A DNA stretch of 64,000 nt. Source: CAIJXB01 sp964439595 (GTDB lineage: Bacteria; Chlamydiota; Chlamydiia; Chlamydiales; Rhabdochlamydiaceae). Location: the NCBI GenBank assembly GCA_964439595.1, contig CAYTOK010000004.1, forward strand, positions 1 through 64,000. Direction: 5' to 3'. Below the pieces are notes generated by a model. It was given only the letters and a program-made list of their open reading frames with translations, was not told where the DNA came from and did not search any database. Below are positions 9,901 through 17,800 of the stretch, piece after piece (positions within the stretch are counted from its first letter, which is position 1; every line of letters starts with the position of its first letter). The translations under genes were made by a program, and so were the position numbers.

Positions 9901-12900
9901 ATCTTGTAAAATTCGGAAAACAACCTAGATGCTGTGGCGTATACTTTTTTACATATCTTTTTAATATATCGCCGTAATAGTAAAGCCTATACTTTTCCTC
10001 CCGTGTGCATGCATACTCATATCTACTAACAGCATCTACTAGCTCAGCTAACGTCTCTCCTATAGCCAACGCCAAAGAGGGATTGCTCTTAAGTTCCATA
10101 GATAGATCTTTGTATTTTAAAAGCATTTCCAAATCGTCAATGTCTGTTCTTCTAAAATGCCCATAGGACTCTTCTTCAGATTTATCTTTTCTTGACCCTA
10201 TCGTATACCCTATACCTGGCCTTTTTGTTTTTTCACGCACTTCAGAGCGGATATAAGCTAGCCTTTGCGTAATTTCTAAAGAACGCTCACACTCTACAAA
10301 GCCTGATTGGGACTCCTCTGCCATAAGCTCTGATTGTCCCTTTCCACACACCTCATAAGAGATATCCCATCTTTTAGACGCCCACATACGATGATATCCA
10401 TGCATAGAGTAGGCTGCAATCGCAGTAACAGGATTAGGGGCACTTATAGAATCGTGCACTACTTCAATGGAATGAAGTGCTGCATCCGCTACAACCTCGA
10501 GTGGAGTTGTGACTATTCGAAAAATCCTCTCAAAAGCCCCCGGTGGCGTGAAAAAATCTCCTAGGTAAAGCGTTTCTTTACTCATAGATATGATCTTTTT
10601 CTCTACAAAGTCAAAAAGAGATGCGTTATAGAGTAAGACGTAGGCTCTTGGCAAAAAAGAATTTTCTTTATTTAAAAGCGATCTAGCATCTTTCCAAAGA
10701 AACTCTATCCACTCTTCTTTAGTATGCCAATTTACTGTAAGCATCGTCTCTTGTACAGCTGCTCCTTGCAGCCTTTTTGTTAGGTAAGAAAGGTTTGCCC
10801 CTCTCATATCTTCAAAAAATAGACCGTGCTCTGTCATTTTTTTGATTTCACGGTAAGAAGGCAACTTTTTTAGGTTAACGCCAGGAAAAAAATAGTCCAG
10901 GAGTTCTTCGAGCCTTTCTATCTCTGAGGAAACAAAAGTCAAATCCCTTTTCAGCCTAAGCAAAAAATCGGCAGGAGCTATGCAGTAGCCTTCTAAATCA
11001 GCTGCAGGACATTTTCTTGCTATCCTCTCGTTAATAGCAAGTAACGTATAATTAGCAAGCCAAAACCCGCCCATAGGAAACTCGTATATATTGCTCTTCT
11101 CGGTGTCTTTTATTCCAAGAAAGTTAGAAGTAGTGTTCTTAAATCTTGTTCCGCTATGGACCGAATGATGCAAAGAATTAAGCTCCCATTGAAGCGTAAA
11201 TAAATTCTCAAGTAGATCTTCATTATAGGCCCCTTCATCCCAAACGCCTGGAACATCTCTTTTAGGAATTTCTAGTGAATTAATCTCTGCAACTAAGTAG
11301 TGTAAGCGTTCGTGTTCACTATGAAAAAATTTAGAACACTCTAAAATACTTACTACTTTTTCTACTGGATTCACCTTAGAAAAAAGATCTTGTATCTCCG
11401 GTGAGTTAACAAAAACTTCTGAAAATTCTGGACCTGTTTGGGATACATCAGCTAAGCCCTCTGCTTCTTGTTCAAGAGGTGCGCTAAGTTCATAGCTCAC
11501 CTCTTGCATGCCAAATAAACCCGCCACTTTTTGTCTAACAAACTCCCTTAAAGCACTTGTCCTCGTCCTTATATTTTCTGCTGACTGCTCTGGAAGACAG
11601 TAAAGGGCGCCGTGCGCTACATAGGTAATAAGTAGCTTTTGCATCTCTTCTTTAGCTACTTGAACCTTAACTCCGACCCAAGCAGGAAGAAGATATGTAA
11701 TGATCAAAGACCCTATAGCTGAAAAAGGATAAAGAAGAATACTTTGTAGAAGGGACACAACCTTACGGATGAAAAAATAGACCTTATTTACATAAGGATA
11801 TCCTTGCCAAAAGATGGGTCTTGGCTCCGCCTTCTTTGTAGAGGATAACACCTTTGCAGATTCTATCTCGTCTAGCGTTTCAAGGCAGACATCCGCATAC
11901 TTACTTACGTCCTCTCCAAAAGCCCAAGAAAGATGCGACTTCATCCTTTCGATTGCCTCAAAAGATCCATCTTCGCTTTGCAAAGCACTTTTAACACCTT
12001 GTAACAAACGGTCTTCCAAAGAAAAAACTTCTTTAGGGTTACGTAGGTAAAAACCTTTAATAGAATGTTCTATCTCTTTTAACCCCCCTTCTATACCTTT
12101 TATATCTTGTCGAGATAAAGCGCCTTTATGTGTTTCTAACTCACCTTTTAAGGAAGACTGCATTGCTTCTAAAAGTGTGGCTGTTTTTTCTTTTTCAATG
12201 AAAGCCAGACCAAAGTCGTCTTTAATAAGGCCTGCATAAAAGCTCTGAAGCGCCTCTAACTTCATCCGGAACTTAATAAAAGAAGGTCTATAATCGGGAT
12301 GAATCCGCTTAACCATTTCTACATCGATCTCTCCCTTACCAAGATCTAAAGCCCTTCCATCACAAGAAACATTTGAGTCCCCTTGTAAATAAGCAAAGAG
12401 CCCCTTATATATGTTTTTGGGATCTAGGTTACCTTTACTATCTGCAGCTGTCATAAAGCTAATAGAAAGAAGCTTTGTAAAAAACTCTTCGGTTAACCTC
12501 TCTTGGCTGATCCCTCTGATTTTTAAAGGCCAGCCGATCTTACCCTCACCCAAATCCTTATGATGTACTAAAGCAGCTCCGGAACTATATACAAAAAGAG
12601 TATAGGTTTTATCAGGCTCTAAAGTCCATTCAAGCCATAGCTTACCAGAAGCTAAAGAAGATTTCTCATCTATAAGAGCCAATAAAAAGGGGGAAACCTC
12701 CTCTATTAGCTCAAAAACAGGGTCCATTTCTGCATATTTTAGACAAGGAGCTAGATCTTTCTTCAAATCTTTAAAAGCTTGCTCTTGCATTTCTTTAGAG
12801 CCAAGCTTTCCTATATATGCCATCCAGTCCTTTACTTCCCGATCTATAACCCAATCAGACAGATTTTCTATAGCCCCCTTTTTAAGCTTGTTTTCTATCC

Positions 12901-13813
12901 AATTTTTGATACAAGAAGGAAGATACCTTCTCTCTTCCATCTGACGCGAAGAGTCTCTAAAAAGAAAACAGGCTTCTTCATCCGAAGAAATGACTTTAAT
13001 AACTTCTTCTACATTTTGCCAAATAGCTTCTAAAGAAATTTGAGGGATTTCCACATCCCCATAAGAGGCAAGAAGACCTTCCAGCCTAGATAGTGGATTT
13101 TCTATTCCGTAACGACCCGTGTAAAGATATTTTTGTCCGAGAGAAAGTCGCCGTATATTACTTCTAAGCTCCCTTGCAAACTCTGCAAAAACCTCTTCTT
13201 TCGGCTTTTTTATCAGCTCAGTTTTAACTTTAGTTATAAACTCTTTTCCTAACGCTACGCTGGCTGTAAAGCGAGCTAACTCCTGCTCGCTGACAGCAGA
13301 AAGATACCCAGGGTTTCTGACAAGAAAAGCCTCTAAATAGGCCCTACTTTCCTCGGAAGATCCGAAAATGGCAGCAGCCTCTTTTTCTCCAATAGCACAT
13401 AGACCCTCAGCAAGAGGAGTACGTAAAAAAGAAAAGGGGTACCCTTCCCGTTCTTCTTCTAGAATAGATGCTTCCACCTTGATAGCTTCTTTTTTAAAAA
13501 GGGCTGATTCAGGGTAAGCCCTCCTTTTCATCCAGGAAAGATCGTTTACATTCACACGGGCGTATAGTTTTATCAAAGGACGAATGTTTTCTTCTGTTTT
13601 AGGGATAGCTAGCAAAGCATCGCGAATAATCTTTTTGACTCTTTCCGCGCGAACCTTGCCATCTCCTCCCTTTATAAAGGAAACGACCCTTCCCTCGAAA
13701 GAATCGGCGGACACGAGGCTACGCCCCCCAAAGGAGACCTCATAAGAGGAAAAAGGCTCTTGCGCAGAGCGAATGATCTTTTCTGCCTCTAAAGGAGTCA
13801 TCGTTATAGCCAC
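3929..13813 (-). CDS. Giant 3294-residue protein with degenerate helicase-like C-terminal part (DUF3638/DUF3645-like)
   Basis: One uninterrupted frame of 3294 codons. Residues 1-680 are charged and helical; about 683-715 is hydrophobic and may contact a membrane; 720-2150 is mostly helical without a motif I recognise. From about 2230 it resembles the DUF3638/DUF3645 module of very large eukaryotic and some bacterial proteins. GKT at 2251-2253 precedes an ILADGASIVV segment; DEAH at 2378-2381 precedes a SYPLG stretch; a YFDQKHG motif lies near 2794; FRMRG near 2830 follows LLLLGPG. These match Walker A, Walker B and an arginine-finger-like motif of superfamily 2 helicases. An EDQDQDQEQ run lies near 3035. 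The start ATG is preceded by a good promoter (13836-13865). Family assignment is from memory; activity is unknown. Confidence 0.8.
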   Translation of the reverse strand: MAITMTPLEAEKIIRSAQEPFSSYEVSFGGRSLVSADSFEGRVVSFIKGGDGKVRAERVKKIIRDALLAIPKTEENIRPLIKLYARVNVNDLSWMKRRAYPESALFKKEAIKVEASILEEEREGYPFSFLRTPLAEGLCAIGEKEAAAIFGSSEESRAYLEAFLVRNPGYLSAVSEQELARFTASVALGKEFITKVKTELIKKPKEEVFAEFARELRSNIRRLSLGQKYLYTGRYGIENPLSRLEGLLASYGDVEIPQISLEAIWQNVEEVIKVISSDEEACFLFRDSSRQMEERRYLPSCIKNWIENKLKKGAIENLSDWVIDREVKDWMAYIGKLGSKEMQEQAFKDLKKDLAPCLKYAEMDPVFELIEEVSPFLLALIDEKSSLASGKLWLEWTLEPDKTYTLFVYSSGAALVHHKDLGEGKIGWPLKIRGISQERLTEEFFTKLLSISFMTAADSKGNLDPKNIYKGLFAYLQGDSNVSCDGRALDLGKGEIDVEMVKRIHPDYRPSFIKFRMKLEALQSFYAGLIKDDFGLAFIEKEKTATLLEAMQSSLKGELETHKGALSRQDIKGIEGGLKEIEHSIKGFYLRNPKEVFSLEDRLLQGVKSALQSEDGSFEAIERMKSHLSWAFGEDVSKYADVCLETLDEIESAKVLSSTKKAEPRPIFWQGYPYVNKVYFFIRKVVSLLQSILLYPFSAIGSLIITYLLPAWVGVKVQVAKEEMQKLLITYVAHGALYCLPEQSAENIRTRTSALREFVRQKVAGLFGMQEVSYELSAPLEQEAEGLADVSQTGPEFSEVFVNSPEIQDLFSKVNPVEKVVSILECSKFFHSEHERLHYLVAEINSLEIPKRDVPGVWDEGAYNEDLLENLFTLQWELNSLHHSVHSGTRFKNTTSNFLGIKDTEKSNIYEFPMGGFWLANYTLLAINERIARKCPAADLEGYCIAPADFLLRLKRDLTFVSSEIERLEELLDYFFPGVNLKKLPSYREIKKMTEHGLFFEDMRGANLSYLTKRLQGAAVQETMLTVNWHTKEEWIEFLWKDARSLLNKENSFLPRAYVLLYNASLFDFVEKKIISMSKETLYLGDFFTPPGAFERIFRIVTTPLEVVADAALHSIEVVHDSISAPNPVTAIAAYSMHGYHRMWASKRWDISYEVCGKGQSELMAEESQSGFVECERSLEITQRLAYIRSEVREKTKRPGIGYTIGSRKDKSEEESYGHFRRTDIDDLEMLLKYKDLSMELKSNPSLALAIGETLAELVDAVSRYEYACTREEKYRLYYYGDILKRYVKKYTPQHLGCFPNFTRCVSSLKDFSFHKVFFLEFEELAEKMETQDEFLFDFGVAISKEKQEWLLSADRWNTYRKWLPKFLNALKEESFCLAFVRQIGQQRGVSQSELKSCRVQEVDDEWVLGSNFTIHFNTGMIIFQNEGAKEQSASRVDEGSSEKSEQVIPLDKKMVREILAPLQRFCDVENIKAYGVVRTSHISAFFIEEYGIKFSVERSFKGLFVAKTRLFPGYYIAPTQSFEKPPRLLGGAMSYLLLENERGGRKVLVPRGQWVGGFSQQITKRFGALSHVFAMRLPTLSQGKYYTYDIDSRTGDLYSEDPFALAYLLSLCVVQGNEKGAREACSDFERVARQKPISEEVLHELYPLFMPREQVLTSLGVESLGIKICAISYLRKRILAAMEENALVQVEKKPKKQVSFLDFLYIFNVYEDLSNNSLEKDPRKQITKYQEWSLYQGFLSRVREVMPEGIKELGLEELVLQGSLASRYAALKKQLNTNATCNWQGGVSGLLHLLFGESSMPPWLDKLLAEPSFSFGNGRGFQDLLGVIVKAAIDFQKKFPQEGFKFTSEVSVALPLITLTKESLKKEFLTYYAIAGGALGKAKKQRLVELLLLSKGGWDEETLWLTLYLESVADSPMRYEEVNELKKHSNLEKLHRAVVRNNLLSALTNIAAQHFASTVGNVALTIGSGVYKSYTRKMQYGVGVLSRVGKSCYSQVQELFDSQKKIASSKVSSDEYVDPSFQNTFAADLVEEEKESLEVLERLFSIAFSEKITEGKRSFYLKGYKELWTLYEEVSLYKEVLEIQLSQDKEELLSSINQGLKREGHFSPIEMEDLLTAFLQGKLEDIGLLSGFSSNGMAVVEKAIMRFLVRAIHLQQMTRVLAHFQGFSWIGAEDDPTSYERKLEQLADELKMRHGYSFYEIPDNLLRHFLLFEYKMSVMLWEKQAGAVKNVMEQKKRVKGSISELMMSLGKTWFCIPTLDAILADGASIVVNAWVSPMVETNTRLSSIQNEKVFHQRTHRLRFDRNIPFTEKNLRAILLLCRRAKECGEVINLSKEDAQALDLLFFDQLCKKGAPQMAEILAEILETLEEIGIVIADEAHEICEDSQELSYPLGRKKTISPTIYKAAEWVMLSYMKLSSTKEEESLSKVLATYHTDLKFTIARDLSLHRKLAIQGEDQRQEFILYVTGNCKKIPSWISSKDPAIYQEIAMAKGVLSILLPDAIAKRVGIDYGISLLGDGEFARPYEANQSPLEGATSKNPHEALIRTFIQYRKTGLSIVQAKRLLNDWRITADALAKSLFSKISEGRSLSEYFLLSEEKQQEILQKAMQSPDAIAAYIEKYIRETIPYWSENITSNAQNFASEFAIGHYDTGTPYNLGSYPDELAPFLDPTAEEDALRILESRCPKDGIHILKGKTPKDILWGILERFFAVGSDFTALIDGGGLMCGFNNEEVAIRILVHAQKYRPDIKGVHYYQRQKTGGELLVTMETGGGGVSIPHDTCSLKPEQCLSYFDQKHGFASNIPQKFNGTGLLLLGPGHKLYKLLQEAFRMRGVKDEKRLSLQETSDRQTQSIQIAMTQAVVEEIAPEGEIPTLKEIREFAINNQIKQLKLSNYNSYRQKIANILRKQARKKILSARISGKDAMVSALQKSRDLFISQCEEDPKVLYGGIFHKAGSTKVLSYARAAALKKAEGISLFTADDIRDIKQAITGLRVYPVMDEIEVYTIDGKNFYLDKLDDLNQGVHHSVNQNEDQDQDQEQHLEHRLHVMQQTAKVDSFTEWGWDKGDWNPYIIPRVIRDTSTPSKLSSWGLLEGAPAVFSVDSLLARTENRLLKSLSRKIDNRIWYSNNFLPQVFRGFFGFSPVEICSKGQRDLSQVVIHFTEEKEGISIHSVGALSIRDAALWKERLSRKKKSSIYMKTVLYDIRHRVPLCGSAICENALRKHPDFLLIESHLKFLNGDLDYHEDQISVFIAWAKSQVDDLYALVDAIRAERGKSSLAGTSMELILASWNGSFC

Positions 13814-13835
13814 TTATTTACAATAATCAACAAAG

Positions 13836-13865
13836 ATTATACCCAACGATCTCACTTAAAATCAA
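13836..13865 (-). promoter_or_regulatory. Promoter of the giant gene
   Basis: Read on the minus strand: TTGATT (13865-13860), an 18-bp spacer, and a perfect TATAAT (13841-13836). Transcription would start about 16 nt before the ATG, giving a very short leader. It is back to back with the promoter at 13890. Confidence 0.65.
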
Positions 13866-13889
13866 TAGTTAATTTTTTATAAAAAACAA

Positions 13890-13918
13890 TTGTATTTCAT
13901 AACTCAAATTGATATAAT
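13890..13918 (+). promoter_or_regulatory. Promoter of the 292-residue membrane protein
   Basis: TTGTAT (13890-13895), a 17-bp spacer, and TATAAT (13913-13918). The start would be near 13925. GGAG at 13934-13937 serves the ATG at 13943. The -35 boxes of the two divergent promoters are about 25 bp apart, so a regulator bound here could affect both. Confidence 0.65.
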
Positions 13919-13942
13919 AAGATAAATTAATTTGGAGATTTT

Positions 13943-14821
13943 ATGAATGCTATGGTTATTAGAACTTTTGGAGAAACCTTGGGCTCAGGGATCAATTTTC
14001 TGACCAAAAAGGCCCCCTTGACTGTCACAGTAGCCCTTGCCGTGCTATCGCTCACCCCGGCATACAGGATCCCTGCAGCCTTAGCCATGCGAGTAACCTC
14101 TCTTTACGTCTCAGGAAGACTTCTAGCTTCTGGAGCTGGAGCTCTAGAGCTTATCAAGATCGCCTCTATCGCTCTTGGGATTATCGGAATATGTGTCGGA
14201 GGATCATCCGGATTTTTTCTACTTGCTGGATCCCTTATACTTGACATGGGATTTCAAGCTCAAGCTCTGTCTATATACGGAGAAAAATCACTCGTTAAAT
14301 CTACACTGTGTTTTGCTGCAAGTGTTACGATGCTTTTAACACTTGGATTATCTTCTCTTCCTATCAATGGAACCTCCCAAGAAAGCATAACGCGTGTGCT
14401 CTACACCGTTGCTTTTTGTGTGCAGGCTGCCGCAATTGGCTGTCTAGGTATCGAGCAAATAGCCAACAAACAGCATTCTAATGAAAGCCTTCTTAGTAAA
14501 GGCTTTGATGCCCTCTGCTATACAGCGCTAGCAGCTACTGCCTGGACTTCCCTCAAGAATCTTGAATCTCATATGCAAGACCACTATGTCGTGACAGTAG
14601 ATAAAACAACGGCCCTATATAATAAAAAAGGAAATCTCTTTGCTACACTAGAGCCCGGGAAGCACGACATATATATTCCTATAAATAAGGATGAACGCTT
14701 ATTTGGAGAAGGGATAGGACGCATCTCTAGAGCCGGCGAAGTTATAGTAGGCTCTCCCTTTCCCATCTACCCCACTATTGCCGAATACGGCGAAATACAC
14801 CGATTAGAAAATACAGAGTAA
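13943..14821 (+). CDS. Hypothetical multi-span membrane protein
   Basis: 292 residues. Hydrophobic stretches at about 24-52, 68-108, 118-140 and 150-172 predict four or more membrane passes, rich in Ala, Gly and Leu. The last 100 residues are soluble and beta-rich, with LYNKKGNLFATLEPGKHDIYIP as a recognisable beta unit. No family recognised. It is transcribed away from the 3294-residue gene and converges on the 1635-residue gene, so it lies between the two giants. A host-membrane (inclusion) location is possible but unproven. Confidence 0.7.
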   Translation: MNAMVIRTFGETLGSGINFLTKKAPLTVTVALAVLSLTPAYRIPAALAMRVTSLYVSGRLLASGAGALELIKIASIALGIIGICVGGSSGFFLLAGSLILDMGFQAQALSIYGEKSLVKSTLCFAASVTMLLTLGLSSLPINGTSQESITRVLYTVAFCVQAAAIGCLGIEQIANKQHSNESLLSKGFDALCYTALAATAWTSLKNLESHMQDHYVVTVDKTTALYNKKGNLFATLEPGKHDIYIPINKDERLFGEGIGRISRAGEVIVGSPFPIYPTIAEYGEIHRLENTE

Positions 14822-14869
14822 TTCATTTTACAGGCTTCTCCTAACGCAGCTTTTGCCTAGAAAAAGCAC

Positions 14870-17800
14870 CTACAAAACTTCAATACCTATTCGCAATAAA
14901 AAGGGAGCGAAATCTGCTTTTTGATCCGGTGTTAACTCCCCATAAAAAGAGTGACAAAGAGCCACAAATTTGTCTACCTTATGAGAGCCGAGATCAGCTT
15001 CAGCATAAGAAACCTCAAAAACACGAGTAGCTACCTGCTTTAACACCTCGAGGACCTGTGTTTTTTGCTGTTCGGAAAAATAAAAATCAGGGTTTATTAC
15101 TATATCAGCAAGAAGATTATGAGGCAAATACACTTTAGAAGCCCTCTTCATTAGCCTAAGATAACACTCCAAAATAGGAAGTAAACAGGTACTACCTTCT
15201 TTATCTACACTATGAAAAACATACTGTGTATCCATAGCTAAAGCAAAAACAACACTAAACCTATCTACCTCCTCCTCTTCCCATATAGACACATCTATTT
15301 TCTTAAGGATAACAAGTACACTATTCCAAAGAATAGGTCCTTTAAACAGACGATTCATAAACATGTTAGAATAAGAGTCTGCGATGCTCAAACCCCTGAT
15401 CTCTGCTATTTTTACGACTAAATCATAAAAAAACTCCTCTTTAAGAAGAGAAGTATTCATTAGATTATTCAAAAATCCGGAAAGAGCCATGTCCACTGCA
15501 TTTATATTTTCAAAAGCAAGAAAACAAGCTAAAACCTCCGCCACAAATTCCTTCCGAATTTTTTTACAAGGAGTAACAAATGGCACATAATCCGGACACA
15601 CTGCATACGAGACAAGGAGCAAGCTAGAGACAGCATCAGGGCCTCGAAAACCCTCTGTTTTATCCATAGATTTAGCAATGCGAAGCCCCTTCTCTAAAAT
15701 ACGGACTATTATTTTTTCCTCTAATTTATGTTTATTAAAAACTCCCCAACAGGATTTAAAAAAGCTAAAATAAGGAATCCCTTCTGGAGAATTTGCAAAC
15801 ACAAATTCTACAAGCTTTGAAACACGTTCACGACTTTTAAACCTGTCAGGAATAGGCAACTTATATCTATTTATACCTAACAACTCTAAACCAAGAGATC
15901 CCGTAACAAAAGCACGCTCAGGATCCACTCCTTCCTCTTCACAAAGAACAAAGATTGTATTTAATATGCAATCTGTAAGTTCTTTTACTTTTTTATGTGT
16001 TTTAATAGTATCAGCTAAAACAGATAAAACACCTAATTCCCTGCTAGCAATCCTAGAATCTTTTGCTGTCTTTTCTAAAAAAAGGCAATATGTCCTTGCT
16101 TCTATAGAGCAGTCTAAGCCTTGTAATCCAAGCCTTCTGCGATGGATAGCCTCTAGTAAATTCTGCGCTGTTTGTACATATTGCAGCTCTCCGCTACGAA
16201 CTAAAAAAGCAATTATTTTACTGCTAATTTTTGCAATCACCGGCTGTGATGTAATAACCTCCACAGTTAACTTCATCATGTTTTGTGCCAATTTCTGTAA
16301 AACAGACTCTGCACGAGAAAATTCTTTATTTTTTTCTGAGATGGTTGAGAGTCTTGCTAAACAGTTATCAATACCCTCCCAATTATCCACTCCAAACAGA
16401 TCTATATCCGGGTGATTATATAGTGATTCTATAAGTAAAAGAATGTGATTAAAAGGCAATTTATCAACTTCTATGGCACCTCGAGAAATTGCCTGAAGAC
16501 AGCTGAATGCTAAAATTACCTTGGATCCCTCTTGCGAAGAGTCCGGCTCAGCTTTAAAAGGGACAGCTAATACTCCTATGGCTTTAGTTAAAACTTCTAA
16601 AGACGGAGCTCTATGCAAAGCAAAGCTTGCTGACTTCACTAAAACACCATACGACTGCGAAGCTTGAAAAAATAAAGAAAGAAAATGACCATGTCCGAGT
16701 AAAGAAAAATATTCTGAGCCAGCTCTTTCATCGTTTTCTTGTAAAATTTGTTTCCACTTACCCACAGCATATAAAATAAATAGCCTTTCATACTCTTCTG
16801 TTAAAAGCCCATGTTTTGCTAAGCTATTTACCCAGGCTTGTAACAAAGCAGGGGTCCATACATTTATATTCCATCGCTTTTTAAAAAAGTCCTCTTTTAG
16901 CAAGCTAGTAATCGTGGGAAACAAATCTCCTGCAGAAAATAAATAGCATTTTTGCGCTAAAATAAAGAGCTCTTCTTCTGTCATATCGGATAAATATACT
17001 TTTGCCTGATTTACCGTCTCTATAGGATTGCGCTTTAAAAGATTTTCAAACTCCTCTATAAAAATAGAGCCATATTTTTTCTTTAATTCTAAAGGAAATC
17101 TTGTTACAAATTTTGTCATCAAAAGATGTGCGTAATGGATCGATTCTCTAGAAGAAAATGACTCTAAAAATCTTTCCTCTAAAAAATCCACAAAGTTCTC
17201 TCCTATAAAGCAAACTAGCTGATACGCCGCTTCAGGCTGTATTATTCGCTTATTAAACAAAGCAACAAGCCCCCCTCGAATTTGCTCTGCATCTACCTCT
17301 AAATCCTCCAAACAGCTAGCAAGACGATAGTTTTTCTCCATACGCTGAAAAAGAATTTCCGCATACCTACAAACCGAAGGATCCTTCTGCCTTACCCTAT
17401 TTTTTGTTAGCTGTTTAAACTCTTCCCCAAAAAAGTACCGATTTTCTAAATGCGTTGCTATAGACTCTACATCATAAAAATGTAAATAGATTGTCCATAC
17501 AATTTCTACACTACCACACTCCTCTAAAAGAGCAGCTTCTATAGCTTTAGTACATGTATACTCTCCCCTCTTCAAAGCTAAACAAAATGCGGTAATGCGC
17601 TCCTCATCGGAAATTAAACCCTGTTGCAGCTTAAAAAAAAGAAGAGACTGTTCTATAGCCTTACGCGCAACAAGCTTATCAAAGACCTCATAAACTGAAG
17701 GAGGGAACTCTCTAAAGTGCTTCTTTACCACTTCCCGGCTACTTTCATCCGATGTATTTTGTAAAACAAATACTAAATGCTCTATAGCTGCTGAAATATT

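Noticed and set aside
15966..16415. 149-codon plus-strand ORF inside the 1635-residue gene
   Set aside because: Antisense shadow; no start signal of its own.
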